Positions 22,158 through 32,555 of a stretch of 64,000 nucleotides of DNA are shown piece after piece. Every line of letters begins with the position of its first letter. Position 1 is the stretch's first letter. This stretch comes from an uncultured Croceicoccus sp. Lineage in GTDB: Bacteria; Pseudomonadota; Alphaproteobacteria; Sphingomonadales; Sphingomonadaceae. The notes below the pieces were generated by a model. That model was not told the DNA's origin. It saw nothing but the letters and a program-made list of their open reading frames with translations, and ran no database searches. The translations under genes were made by a program, and so were the position numbers. The stretch is taken from the NCBI RefSeq assembly GCF_947496385.1, contig NZ_CANMCP010000001.1, positions 719,416 to 783,415 on the forward strand. Reading direction: 5' to 3'.

Positions 22158-23468
22158 CTAGCCCGCGCTCGCCAGCCGTTTTTCCGCGCGATACAGGACG
22201 AAGCCGAGCCACGCCGAGCCGATGCACATCGCCGCGGCGAGAAGCAACTGATCCTCGATCGAGACGCCCATCCCCGTCAGCATCACGGCGAGCAGCGACC
22301 CGCCCGTCATGGCGATCGCGTTCAGGATATTGTTCGCCGCGATGGTGCGCGCGGTCTGCGTCTTTTTCACGACCGTGGTAAGAAAGGCGTAGAGCGGCAC
22401 CACGAACATGCCCCCGCTGACCGCGATGCCCAGGAGGCAGGCAAGCAGCGGCCATGCCAGCGGACGCGCAATGAACTGCAACGGTCCGAGCAGTCCGGAA
22501 GCCAGCGGCGTCCAGGCGAGACAGACGAAGTGGAACAGCACGATGAAAATGCCCATCGCGATGACCGATACGGGGGCATAGCGGGCCGAAACCTTGCCCT
22601 TCAGCAACCCGTTGATCGCCATGGATCCGATCGCGACGCCGACCGAAAATACCACGAGGAAAAGGCTGCCCACTTCCTTGCTCGCGGTGAGGACATTCTT
22701 GGCAAGCGGCGGAAATTCGATGAAGAGCACCGCCCCGATGGTCCAGAAGAAGCTGATCGCGATGATGGCGTAGAACACGCGCGAATCGACCATGGTGTCG
22801 CGAATGACCCGGATCGAACTGCGCCAGACATTATAGTCGATCGCCTCGACATCGCCCTGCGCCGGGGCGGGGGGCACCTGACGCCCCGCGACATATCCCG
22901 CGATGGCGAGGAGGATCACGAGGATCGCCGCCCATTCCACCGCCACCCATCCCGCGAGGATCGTCCCCGCCAGAATGGCGAGATAGGTCCCGGCCTCGAC
23001 CAGCCCGGTCCCGGCCAGCACCTCGTCATCATGCAGATGTTGCGGCAGGATCGCGTATTTGATCGGCCCGAAGAATGTCGAGTGCACTCCCATCGCGAAC
23101 AGCGCGGCCAGCAGCAGGGGTATCGCCATGCTTTCCACCGCGATCGATTGCCAGGCAAGCACAAGCCCGGCGGCACCGGCGAGCATGATCCCGATCTCGG
23201 CCATCTTGATCCATCGGATGATCGCGGCCTTGTCGCGCATGTCAGCCAATTGCCCGGCGAGCGCGGAAAACAGGAAATAGGGCAGGATGAACACCGCCGA
23301 CGCGATGGCCGAAAACCGGGCCTCCGCCGCTTCGGAGCTGTACACCGAATACACGACGAACAGCACCATCGCGTTTTTATAGAGGTTGTCGTTGAACGCG
23401 CCCAGCATCTGCGTGACGAAGAGGGGCACGAACCGCCGTTGCTTCATGAGTGGAGTCGATAGGGTCAT
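22158..23468 (-). CDS. MFS transporter (lysophospholipid transporter LplT-like)
   Basis: FVPLFVTQMLGAFNDNLYKNAM; multiple TM helices; start at MTLSTPLM. Confidence 0.8.
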   Translation of the reverse strand: MTLSTPLMKQRRFVPLFVTQMLGAFNDNLYKNAMVLFVVYSVYSSEAAEARFSAIASAVFILPYFLFSALAGQLADMRDKAAIIRWIKMAEIGIMLAGAAGLVLAWQSIAVESMAIPLLLAALFAMGVHSTFFGPIKYAILPQHLHDDEVLAGTGLVEAGTYLAILAGTILAGWVAVEWAAILVILLAIAGYVAGRQVPPAPAQGDVEAIDYNVWRSSIRVIRDTMVDSRVFYAIIAISFFWTIGAVLFIEFPPLAKNVLTASKEVGSLFLVVFSVGVAIGSMAINGLLKGKVSARYAPVSVIAMGIFIVLFHFVCLAWTPLASGLLGPLQFIARPLAWPLLACLLGIAVSGGMFVVPLYAFLTTVVKKTQTARTIAANNILNAIAMTGGSLLAVMLTGMGVSIEDQLLLAAAMCIGSAWLGFVLYRAEKRLASAG

Positions 23469-23582
23469 GCAATATCCGGTCGCGGTCCTTGGCCATGGCA
23501 TTAAACGCTGGCGGGCGCGGCACAACCCCTTCGGCACGGGGCGGGTGCCGCAATTTGTTTCATTGCGGCGAAGTTTCCCGCT

Positions 23583-24167
23583 ATGCGCGCAGGCGACATC
23601 ATGCTGACCTTACCGAATCTCCTCACCCTGTCGCGAATTTTCGCTGTTCCGCTGCTCGCCGTGCTGATGTGGTGGCCGGGATGGACGATCGGCTATCTTG
23701 CTGCGTTCGTCGTCTATTCGCTGGCGGGGATCACCGATTATTTCGACGGCTATCTCGCGCGGGCGAGCGGGCGGGTCAGCCGGCTCGGCATTTTTCTCGA
23801 CCCCATCGCGGACAAGATCATGGTGGCCGCGGTCATCCTCGTGCTGACGGCGCAGGGGGCGTTGCGCGGGCCGTATCTTGGCGATCTGCACGTGGTGGCG
23901 GGGCTGATCATCCTCATTCGCGAGATTGCGGTGTCGGGCCTGCGCGAATTTCTTGCCGGCGTGCAGGTCTCGGTGCCCGTGTCCCGCCTCGCCAAGTGGA
24001 AAACCACGTTACAGATCATTTCGCTCGGCGCGCTGATCCTGGCGCAGGGGATACCTGGGCAGGTGTGGATCCACCTCGTCGGCATCGTGAGCCTGTGGGG
24101 CGCGGCGGTGCTCACCGTCATCACCGGGTGGGATTATTTGCGCATCGGCCTGCGCCACATGGATTGA
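23583..24167 (+). CDS. pgsA: CDP-diacylglycerol--glycerol-3-phosphate 3-phosphatidyltransferase
   Basis: CDP-alcohol phosphotransferase motif DYFDGYLARASGRVSRLGIFLDPIADK. Confidence 0.93.
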   Translation: MRAGDIMLTLPNLLTLSRIFAVPLLAVLMWWPGWTIGYLAAFVVYSLAGITDYFDGYLARASGRVSRLGIFLDPIADKIMVAAVILVLTAQGALRGPYLGDLHVVAGLIILIREIAVSGLREFLAGVQVSVPVSRLAKWKTTLQIISLGALILAQGIPGQVWIHLVGIVSLWGAAVLTVITGWDYLRIGLRHMD

Positions 24168-24187
24168 TCCTTCGCCGCGAAAGGGCG

Positions 24188-25087
24188 TCACCCTTCGCGC
24201 AATTCCTGCGCGAGCAGGCGGAATTCGTCGCCGCGCGGGCTGTTCCGGCGCCAGACCAGCGCAATCTCGCGCGTCGGGTTTTCGGATTGCAGCGGCCGCG
24301 CCACCACGTCGGTATCGCGCAATATGCCCGCATCGATCGCCATTTGCGGCAACATGGTAAGGCCGAGCCCGTTGTCCACCATCTGCACCAGCGTGTGCAG
24401 GCTGGTCCCGATCATCGTCGCATTGGCGCGCAGTTCGGGGCGGTTGCACGCGGCCAGCGCATGTTCCTTGAGGCAATGCCCATCCTCGAGCAGGAGCAGC
24501 CGCCCTTCGTCGATCATGGCCGGCGGGATGATTTCGGGCGGATCGCGCGGATCGTCCTTGGGAAAGGCGATGAGCAATTCGTCGTGCGAAATATGCTCGT
24601 GCTCGACATCCCCCACCGCGAAGGGCAGCGCGAGGAGCACGCAATCCGCCCGCCCGTGATGGAGCGATTCGATGGCGTCGGCACTCGGCTCCTCGCGCAG
24701 AAAAAGCTTTAACTGCGGACGTTCGCGGCGCAGGCGCGGCAGAATGCGCGGGAGCAGGAACGGCGCGATGGTGGGGATGACACTCATCCTGAGCTCACCC
24801 GAAAGCGGCTTTCCGGCCGAGGCGACGAGCTCGCTCAATTCCTCCGCTTCGCGCAAGAGCCGGTGCGCCTTGTCCACGACGCGATTGCCGAGCGGGGTAA
24901 AGCGCACGACCCGCCGCGTGCGTTCGACCAGCGTCACGCCGAGCAGCGATTCCAGCTCGCGTATTCCGGCCGAAAGCGTCGATTGCGAGACATAGACGCT
25001 TTCCGCCGCGCGCCCGAAATGCCCCTGCTCATGCAGCGCCAGCAGATATTGCAGCTGTTTCAGCGTGGGCAGGTAACTGTTTTTCAT
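24188..25087 (-). CDS. LysR-family regulator (OxyR-like)
   Basis: N-terminal HTH LKQLQYLLALHEQGHFGRAAESVYVSQSTLSAGIRELE. Confidence 0.88.
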   Translation of the reverse strand: MKNSYLPTLKQLQYLLALHEQGHFGRAAESVYVSQSTLSAGIRELESLLGVTLVERTRRVVRFTPLGNRVVDKAHRLLREAEELSELVASAGKPLSGELRMSVIPTIAPFLLPRILPRLRRERPQLKLFLREEPSADAIESLHHGRADCVLLALPFAVGDVEHEHISHDELLIAFPKDDPRDPPEIIPPAMIDEGRLLLLEDGHCLKEHALAACNRPELRANATMIGTSLHTLVQMVDNGLGLTMLPQMAIDAGILRDTDVVARPLQSENPTREIALVWRRNSPRGDEFRLLAQELREG

Positions 25088-25106
25088 CGCTGCGCAGGGC
25101 TGGCCA

Positions 25107-26291
25107 TCACACGGTCGGCACCGGCCTGTCGTCGACCCGCGTCATGGTGATTCGCCCATCCTTCACGGCAAAGGCCATCTTGCCCTCCACCAGGTCGAGC
25201 GCGTCGCGGCCAAATTGTTCGTACCGCCACCCTTCGAGCAGGGGCAGCCCCTTGCGCGCGCCGGCGGCGAGGTTTTCGAGATCGTCGGACCGCGCGATCA
25301 GGCGCGATGCAACGTCGATTTCCCGGCTCCGGATTTTCAGCAGCAGTTTCAGCAGATCGGCGACAAGCGCCCCTTCCTTGCCCAGCGGAGTGCCGCGCTT
25401 GCGTTCCGGCATTTCGTCGGCGGGGAGGGGGGCGGCGGCGGACAGGACGTCCATCAATCGCTTCCCGATGTCATTGTCCTTCCACCCGTTGGACAGGCCG
25501 CGCACCTTGGCAAGATCGCCCTGTTGCCGCGGGGGATGGGCGGCAATGTCGGCGAGCGTTTCGTCGCGCATGATGCGACCACGCGGGATGTCTTTGTCCT
25601 GCGCCTCGATCTCGCGCCACGCGGCCAGCGCCTTCAACCGGCCGAGCACGTCGGGCTTGCGCCCCTGCGCGCGGATGCGGCGCCATTGTTCGTCCGGATC
25701 GTTGCGGTAATGCTCCGGATCGGCGAGCTTTTCCATCTCGACATTGAGCCATTCGCCGCGCCCGGTTTCCATCAGGCGATCCAGCATGCGGGGAAATATC
25801 TCCGCCAGATGGGTGACGTCGCCAATCGCATATTCGAGCTGCCGGTCGGTCAGCGGACGGCGTGACCAGTCGGTAAAGCGCGCGCCCTTGTCGACCGAGA
25901 AATTGAGCCATGTCTCGACCAGGTTGGAATAGCCGATCTGCTCCGACTGGCTGATGGCCATCATCGCGATCTGCGTGTCGAAAATCGGGTGCGGCGTCTT
26001 GCCGGTGAGGTTGTAGATGATCTCCACATCCTGCCCGCCGGCGTGGAAGATTTTCAGCACGTCCTCATTATCGGTAAGGAGGTCGAGCAGCGGCGTCAGG
26101 TCGATCCCGTCGGCCAGCGGGTCGATGGCGGCGGCTTCCTTCCCGTCGGAAATCTGCACGAGGCAGAGCAGCGGCCAATAGGTCGATTCCCGCATGAATT
26201 CGGTATCGACCGCCACGAAGTCGGCGGAGGCCATACGGTCGCACAGGGCGGTCAGCGCGGCGGTGTCGGTGATCAGGTCATGTATCTTCAT
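25107..26291 (-). CDS. rnd: Ribonuclease D
   Basis: [27 protein letters not shown] exonuclease motif; HRDC region. Confidence 0.93.
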   Translation of the reverse strand: MKIHDLITDTAALTALCDRMASADFVAVDTEFMRESTYWPLLCLVQISDGKEAAAIDPLADGIDLTPLLDLLTDNEDVLKIFHAGGQDVEIIYNLTGKTPHPIFDTQIAMMAISQSEQIGYSNLVETWLNFSVDKGARFTDWSRRPLTDRQLEYAIGDVTHLAEIFPRMLDRLMETGRGEWLNVEMEKLADPEHYRNDPDEQWRRIRAQGRKPDVLGRLKALAAWREIEAQDKDIPRGRIMRDETLADIAAHPPRQQGDLAKVRGLSNGWKDNDIGKRLMDVLSAAAPLPADEMPERKRGTPLGKEGALVADLLKLLLKIRSREIDVASRLIARSDDLENLAAGARKGLPLLEGWRYEQFGRDALDLVEGKMAFAVKDGRITMTRVDDRPVPTV

Positions 26292-26441
26292 CTGACGCAT
26301 GCGTTACGCCGAAGTGGGGGCAGGTTCAATAAGCACGCGCGCCTTCGTGGGGGCGCGGCGCCATTGCCCACTGGAAAAGCGGCGCGCTTTGACCTAGGGC
26401 GCCGGTCATTCTTTCATTCTTTCATAAAGCACGAAATTCTC

Positions 26442-28262
26442 ATGCACCCCTATCGCACCCATAATTGCGGCGCCCTGACCGCCGCCAACACCGGCGAGAC
26501 CGTTCGCCTGTCCGGATGGATCCATCGCAAGCGCGACCACGGCGGCGTATTGTTCGTCGACCTGCGCGACAATTACGGCATCACGCAGCTCGTCGCGGAC
26601 GAGGACAGCCCCGCGCTCGACGTGCTGGACCGGCTCCGCGTGGAGAGCGTCATCACGATCGATGGCGAGGTGAAGGCCCGCAATGCCGCCACGGTGAATG
26701 CGAACCTGCCCACCGGCGAGATCGAGGTGTTCGTGCGCGAGATCACGGTGCAGAGCCGCGCCGACGAATTGCCGATGCCGGTCGCCGGCGATGCCGAATA
26801 TCCCGAGGAAATCCGGCTGAAGCACCGCTTCCTCGACCTGCGCCGCGAAAAGGTGCACGCCAATATCCTGCTGCGTTCGAAGGTCATCACCTCGATCCGG
26901 AGCCGCATGGTCGATCAGGGCTTTACCGAGTTCCAGACCCCGATCCTCACCGCCAGCAGCCCCGAAGGCGCGCGCGATTTCCTCGTGCCGAGCCGTCTGC
27001 ACGCGGGCAAGTTCTACGCGCTGCCGCAGGCGCCGCAGATGTTCAAGCAGATGCTCATGGTCGCAGGGTTCGACCGCTATTTCCAGATCGCGCCCTGTTT
27101 CCGGGACGAGGATCTGCGCGCCGATCGCAGCCTGGAATTCTACCAGCTCGATTTCGAGATGAGCTATGTCACGCAGGAAGACGTGTTTCAGACGCTTGAA
27201 CCCGTGCTCGCCGGCGTGTTCGAGGAATTCGCGAACGGCAAGAGCGTGACGAAGGCGGGCGATTTTCCCCGCATTCCCTATGCCGAGGCGATGCTGAAAT
27301 ACGGGAGTGACAAGCCCGACCTTCGCAATCCGCTCATCATTTCGGACGTGACCCGTCATTTCGAGACGTCGGGTTTCGGCCTGTTCGAGAAGATCGTCGG
27401 ATCGGGCGGCGTCGTGCGCGCGATCCCGGCGCCCAACACCGCGGACAAGAGCCGCAAGTTCTTCGACGACATGAACAACTGGGCACGCGGCGAAGGATTT
27501 GCAGGGCTCGGCTATGTCACGCGCAAGGGTGGCACGTTCGGCGGCCCGATCGCCAAGAACCACGGCGAAGAAGGCATGGCGAAGCTTTACGAGGAGCTGG
27601 GCCTGGGCGAGGACGACGGCCTGTTCTTTGCCGCGGGCAAGGAGAAGGAAGCGGCCAAGCTCGCCGGCGCGGCCCGCACCCGCACGGCGCAGGAGCTCGA
27701 CCTGATCGAGAAGGATTGTTTCAAGTTCTGCTGGATCGTCGATTTCCCGATGTTCGAATATGACGAAGAGCAGAAGCGCATCGATTTCAGCCATAACCCG
27801 TTCTCCATGCCGCAGGGCGAGCTGGAGGCGCTGGAGACGAAGGACCCGCTCGATATTCTCGCGTGGCAGTACGACATCGTGTGCAATGGCTACGAATTGT
27901 CGTCGGGAGCGATCCGGAACCACCGGCCCGACATTATGTACAAAGCGTTCGAGATCGCCGGATATTCGCAAGCCGACGTGGACGCGAATTTCTCGGGCAT
28001 GATCAACGCGTTCAAATATGGCGCGCCGCCGCACGGCGGTTCGGCACCGGGCATCGACCGCATCGTCATGCTGCTCGCCGATGAACCGAACATTCGCGAG
28101 GTCATCGCCTTCCCTCTGAACCAGAAGGGCGAGGATCTGATGATGGCGGCGCCGTCCGCCGTGACCGCGAAACAGCTGAAGGAACTGCACATTCGCACGG
28201 TCGAACCGCCCAAGCCGGCGACCGAGCAGGCCGTGCGCACGGACCGTCTGGGCGACGGCTGA
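26442..28262 (+). CDS. aspS: Aspartyl-tRNA synthetase
   Basis: [69 protein letters not shown]; track ORF extended upstream. Confidence 0.97.
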   Translation: MHPYRTHNCGALTAANTGETVRLSGWIHRKRDHGGVLFVDLRDNYGITQLVADEDSPALDVLDRLRVESVITIDGEVKARNAATVNANLPTGEIEVFVREITVQSRADELPMPVAGDAEYPEEIRLKHRFLDLRREKVHANILLRSKVITSIRSRMVDQGFTEFQTPILTASSPEGARDFLVPSRLHAGKFYALPQAPQMFKQMLMVAGFDRYFQIAPCFRDEDLRADRSLEFYQLDFEMSYVTQEDVFQTLEPVLAGVFEEFANGKSVTKAGDFPRIPYAEAMLKYGSDKPDLRNPLIISDVTRHFETSGFGLFEKIVGSGGVVRAIPAPNTADKSRKFFDDMNNWARGEGFAGLGYVTRKGGTFGGPIAKNHGEEGMAKLYEELGLGEDDGLFFAAGKEKEAAKLAGAARTRTAQELDLIEKDCFKFCWIVDFPMFEYDEEQKRIDFSHNPFSMPQGELEALETKDPLDILAWQYDIVCNGYELSSGAIRNHRPDIMYKAFEIAGYSQADVDANFSGMINAFKYGAPPHGGSAPGIDRIVMLLADEPNIREVIAFPLNQKGEDLMMAAPSAVTAKQLKELHIRTVEPPKPATEQAVRTDRLGDG

Positions 28263-28389
28263 ATTCATGGCGGGCGGGCACGGGCCGATGATGGTGAAAT
28301 ATTTGAACCCCATCGGCACTTGCCAGCCCGCAAACCGTTGACTAGGGCGAACCCCTGATTTTTAACCGCTTTGAGCGAGAGGGCATTTC

Positions 28390-28626
28390 ATGAGCGATAC
28401 CGAGGAACGCGTAAAGAAGATCGTGGTCGAGCATCTGGGCGTCGAAGCCGACAAGGTGACGATGGATGCGAGCTTCATCGACGATCTGGGCGCGGACAGC
28501 CTCGACATCGTCGAGCTGGTCATGGCATTCGAAGAGGAATTCGGTGTCGAGATTCCCGACGATGCCGCCGAGAAGATCACCACCGTGGGCGACGCGGTGA
28601 AATATATCGAAGAGCACAAGGGCTGA
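28390..28626 (+). CDS. acpP: Acyl carrier protein
   Basis: [19 protein letters not shown] phosphopantetheine site. Confidence 0.98.
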   Translation: MSDTEERVKKIVVEHLGVEADKVTMDASFIDDLGADSLDIVELVMAFEEEFGVEIPDDAAEKITTVGDAVKYIEEHKG

Positions 28627-28799
28627 TAACACGGTCCTTGCCCGCCATGCCTTGACCATTGCAAGGCGTGGGCGGGCCGCTTACCGACAGGCTCGGCCCG
28701 CTGGGCTGGGCCTGTTGCGTATCCGGCCCCGCAAATCGGATATATGCATAATGGAACCGGCCATGGCATGTGGCCGAACGGAACAATCGGAGTGTGCTG

Positions 28800-30059
28800 A
28801 TGCGTCGTGTGGTCGTTACCGGTCTGGGTCTGGTGACCCCGCTTGGGGCCGATGTCGAAACGGTCTGGAAAAACATCCTGGCCGGAAAATCGGGCGCGGG
28901 TCCGATCGAACGTTTCGATGCCAGCAACCAGAAATGCCGCATCGCATGCGAGGTGAAGCCGGCCGACCATGAATATGGCTTCGACGCGAACAAGCGTGTC
29001 GACCACAAGATTCAGCGGCAGGTCGACCCCTTCATCGTGTATGGCATCGACGCCGCCGGCCAGGCGATCGAGGATGCCGGCCTGCTCGACATGAGCGGCG
29101 AGGAACGGTTCCGCGCCGGGTGCTCCATCGGTTCGGGCATTGGCGGCCTTCCGGGGATCGAGAAGGAATCGCTCATCCTCGCCGAAAAGGGACCGGGTCG
29201 CGTATCACCGCATTTCGTTCACGGCCGGCTGATCAACCTGATCTCGGGTCAGGTTTCGATTCGCTACGGGTTGATGGGTCCGAACCACGCGGTCGTGACC
29301 GCCTGCTCGACCGGCGCCCATTCCATCGGCGATGCCGCGCGCATGATCCGCGAAGGTGACGCCGATGTCATGCTGGCGGGCGGGGCGGAGGCGACGATCT
29401 GCCCCATCGGCATCGCCGGTTTCGCGCAGGCGCGTGCCCTGTCCACCAATTTCAACGACGATCCCACCCGGGCGAGCCGTCCCTATGACGTGGACCGCGA
29501 CGGTTTCGTCATGGGCGAGGGTGCCGGCGTCGTCGTGCTCGAGGAATATGAGAAGGCGAAGGCCCGCGGCGCCAAGATCTATGCCGAGGTGCTGGGCTAT
29601 GGCCTTTCGGGCGATGCGCACCATGTGACGGCGCCGCATCCCGAAGGATCGGGGGCGTATCGTTCGATGGAGATGGCGCTTCGCAAGGCGGGCGTCGATG
29701 TGTCCGAGATCGATTACATCAACGCGCACGGTACCTCGACGCCGCTTGGTGACGAGCTGGAACTCGGCGCGGTTCGGCGGCTTTTCGGAAACGCGATCGA
29801 TACGCTTTCCATGAGCAGCACGAAATCCGCGATCGGCCATCTGCTCGGCGGGGCGGGTGCGGTCGAATCGATCTTCTGCATCCTCGCCATGCGCGATTCG
29901 GTCGTGCCGCCCACGCTCAATCTCGATAACCCGAGCGAGAGCTGCAAGGGCGTCGATCTCGTCCCCCACACGGCGAAGGAGCGCAAGGTCAAGGCCGTGC
30001 TCAACAACAGCTTCGGCTTTGGCGGGACGAACGCGTCGCTGGTGATGAAGGCGGTCTGA
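28800..30059 (+). CDS. fabF: 3-oxoacyl-ACP synthase II
   Basis: MRRVVVTGLGLVTPLG; TACSTGAHSIGDA active Cys; NAHGTSTPLGD. Confidence 0.97.
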   Translation: MRRVVVTGLGLVTPLGADVETVWKNILAGKSGAGPIERFDASNQKCRIACEVKPADHEYGFDANKRVDHKIQRQVDPFIVYGIDAAGQAIEDAGLLDMSGEERFRAGCSIGSGIGGLPGIEKESLILAEKGPGRVSPHFVHGRLINLISGQVSIRYGLMGPNHAVVTACSTGAHSIGDAARMIREGDADVMLAGGAEATICPIGIAGFAQARALSTNFNDDPTRASRPYDVDRDGFVMGEGAGVVVLEEYEKAKARGAKIYAEVLGYGLSGDAHHVTAPHPEGSGAYRSMEMALRKAGVDVSEIDYINAHGTSTPLGDELELGAVRRLFGNAIDTLSMSSTKSAIGHLLGGAGAVESIFCILAMRDSVVPPTLNLDNPSESCKGVDLVPHTAKERKVKAVLNNSFGFGGTNASLVMKAV

Positions 30060-30060
30060 T

Positions 30061-31050
30061 ATGGCGGCGGGGCGGACGGTTCGGCGCTGGCTGCTCGGTG
30101 GGATCGCCGCGGGCATCCTCGCCGTCCTGATCGTCGTCGTCATTTTCGCAAGCGGGTGGTATGGCGCTGCGAACCTCGATGAAGAGCGGCCCTTCGTCGT
30201 TCCGTCGGGCGCGACGCTGACGGCCATCGCGCAAAAACTGGAGAGCGAGGACATCATCGGTTCGGCCGACGGGTTCCTCTTGCGCGCGAAAATCTTCGGC
30301 GGCGGCGATCCGGTTCAGGCGGGCGAGTTCCTCCTGCCCGCGGATGCGTCGCCGGCGCGTATCCTCGATATTTTTCAGAACGGCGACGTCATCCGCCGTT
30401 TCGTCACCATCCCCGAGGGTCTGCCCTCCATCATGGTGCACGAAAGGCTGATGGCGGAGCCTTTGCTGACGGGTACGATTCCGGTGCCGAGGGAAGGCGC
30501 GATCCTCCCCGACAGCTATGATTTCGAGCGGGGCGAAAGCCGCGCCGACGTTCTTGCCCGCATGGAGGCGGCGATGGATGAATTCCTTGCCGAAGCATGG
30601 GCGCAGCGTGCGAAGGATATCGCGGTTTCCAGCCCCGCCGAAACGCTGGCGCTGGCATCCGTGGTGGAAAAGGAAACCGGCGTGCCGAAGGAACGGCGCA
30701 TGGTTGCCGGGCTCTACTCCAACCGGTTGAAGACCGGCATGCGGCTTCAGGCCGACCCGACGATCATCTATCCCATTACCAAGGGCAAGCCGCTCGGCCG
30801 CAGGATCCGCCGATCCGAGATCGATGCGGTCAACGGTTACAACACCTATTCGATGGACGGGCTGCCCAAGGGTCCGATCACCAATCCCGGACGCGAATCG
30901 ATCCGTGCGGTGCTGAACCCCGCAGACACCGATGCGCTGTACATGGTGGCGGACGGAACGGGCGGGCACGTGTTTGCCGATACGCTGGCCGGGCATAACG
31001 AAAACGTGCGCAAATGGCGCGCGATCCGGCGCAAGCGCGGCGAAATCTGA
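30061..31050 (+). CDS. mltG: Endolytic murein transglycosylase MltG
   Basis: YceG-like; ALASVVEKETG; NTYSMDGLPKGPITNPG. Confidence 0.93.
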   Translation: MAAGRTVRRWLLGGIAAGILAVLIVVVIFASGWYGAANLDEERPFVVPSGATLTAIAQKLESEDIIGSADGFLLRAKIFGGGDPVQAGEFLLPADASPARILDIFQNGDVIRRFVTIPEGLPSIMVHERLMAEPLLTGTIPVPREGAILPDSYDFERGESRADVLARMEAAMDEFLAEAWAQRAKDIAVSSPAETLALASVVEKETGVPKERRMVAGLYSNRLKTGMRLQADPTIIYPITKGKPLGRRIRRSEIDAVNGYNTYSMDGLPKGPITNPGRESIRAVLNPADTDALYMVADGTGGHVFADTLAGHNENVRKWRAIRRKRGEI

Positions 31051-31156
31051 ACGCCAGCGGGGGCCGGCGCCAACCTTGCCTCTCGGAACCGGGAGGCGGC
31101 GGCGCCGTTCCCTTCGCAAATCTCAGATTCCGTCAAGGCCAACAGGGGGCATATCC

Positions 31157-31684
31157 GTGCACAAGCAAATTCCCGACGTCACATTGAAGACCCGCATTCG
31201 CGACGAAAGCGTCGAGGGTGAAAACCCCTTCCGCTGGCGCGATTTTCCGGTGCGCGACGAATGGGCGGGAAAGACGATTGTCGCATTTTCGCTGCCGGGC
31301 GCGTTCACGCCGACCTGCACCAACGAACAATGCCCCAGCTACGAATCGATGTATGACGATTTCAAGGCCGCCGGTGCGGACGGGGTATACTGCATCGCCG
31401 TCAACGATGCGTTCGTCATGTATCAGTGGTCGAAGCATCTCGGCCTGGAAAAGGTGAAGATGCTGCCCGATGGCTCCGGCGATTTTACCCGGCGCATGGG
31501 CATGCTGATCAACAAGGATCACCTCGGCTTCGGACAGCGGTCCTGGCGATACGCCATGATCGTGAAGGATAATGTCGTCACCGACTGGTTCGAGGAGCCG
31601 GGCATCAACGATGTCGGCGCCGACGAAGACCCGTATGGCGTTTCCGCGCCGGAAAAGGTGCTGGCCGCGCTCAAGAATGATTGA
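31157..31684 (+). CDS. Prx5-type peroxiredoxin
   Basis: FSLPGAFTPTCTNEQCPSY peroxidatic Cys; GTG start. Confidence 0.9.
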   Translation: MHKQIPDVTLKTRIRDESVEGENPFRWRDFPVRDEWAGKTIVAFSLPGAFTPTCTNEQCPSYESMYDDFKAAGADGVYCIAVNDAFVMYQWSKHLGLEKVKMLPDGSGDFTRRMGMLINKDHLGFGQRSWRYAMIVKDNVVTDWFEEPGINDVGADEDPYGVSAPEKVLAALKND

Positions 31685-32219
31685 TCGGGCGAGGGGGGAG
31701 GCCGGCGATCCGGCTCCTCTTATCGTGACCGCGACCCTGCCGCCCGAGCTTTTTTCCTGGGCGGAGGGTTTGCGACGCGAGTATTTTCCGCCGGAGCGCA
31801 ATCATATCGATGCGCATGTGACGCTATTTCATGCGATTCCCCCGTCGTGCGAGAGGGAATTGAAAAACCTGCTGGCCGATCTTTGCGCGCAGACGGCGCC
31901 GATACCGGCAACCCTCGACTCGGTCATGTCATTGGGGCGCGGAACGGCCTTCAAGATTATCAGCCCTGAATTGCTGAACCTGCGCGCCATCGCGGCGGAC
32001 CGTTTCGCGGGGTCGCTGACCGCACAGGACAGCCATCGGCCCAATCTCCATGTCACCGTTCAAAACAAGGTTTCCGCGGCCGATGCAAAGCTCTTGCAGG
32101 CCCGTCTGCGCAGCGATTTCAAGCCGCGCACGTTCGAATTCACCGGCCTCGAAGCGCATTATTATCGGGGCGGGCCATGGGAAAATGCGGCACGCTGGCG
32201 CTTTCGTAAAAAGCGGTGA
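31677..32219 (+). CDS. 2'-5' RNA ligase superfamily protein
   Basis: Two HxT motifs (HVTLFH, HVTVQN). Confidence 0.75.
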   Translation: MIDRARGEAGDPAPLIVTATLPPELFSWAEGLRREYFPPERNHIDAHVTLFHAIPPSCERELKNLLADLCAQTAPIPATLDSVMSLGRGTAFKIISPELLNLRAIAADRFAGSLTAQDSHRPNLHVTVQNKVSAADAKLLQARLRSDFKPRTFEFTGLEAHYYRGGPWENAARWRFRKKR

Positions 32220-32300
32220 GCAAAGCAGTTGACCCTTTCGAAAACCGCGCCTAAGACGCCCGCCTGTCGGGTGGTTTCGCGACCATTCGGTGCCTTTCGG

Positions 32301-32377
32301 GGCGGAGTAGCTCAGCTGGTTAGAGCAGCGGAATCATAATCCGCGTGTCGGGGGTTCGAGTCCCTCCTCCGCTACCA
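32301..32377 (+). tRNA. tRNA-Met (anticodon CAT), candidate ICE attachment gene
   Basis: GGCGGAGTAGCTCAGCTGGTTAGAGCAGCGGAATCATAATCCGCGTGTCGGGGGTTCGAGTCCCTCCTCCGCTACCA; integrase directly downstream. Confidence 0.94.
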
Positions 32378-32555
32378 TTCCTTGATCCGGAAGCTTCCAC
32401 TAGCTTCCGCATTTTTCCGAAAATCGAAAGAAAAGCAGAGGGTTGCGGGTGATTCGCGTCCGCATGCGCCCATGGTCTTCCACATGCAGCCGGATTTGGT
32501 GTGGGGGTATTTTGGGGGTATTTTCGCGGAGTATCGGAAAGGAGCGATACCCCCA

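Noticed and set aside
26406-28319. 637-aa minus-strand ORF
   Set aside because: Antisense shadow of aspS
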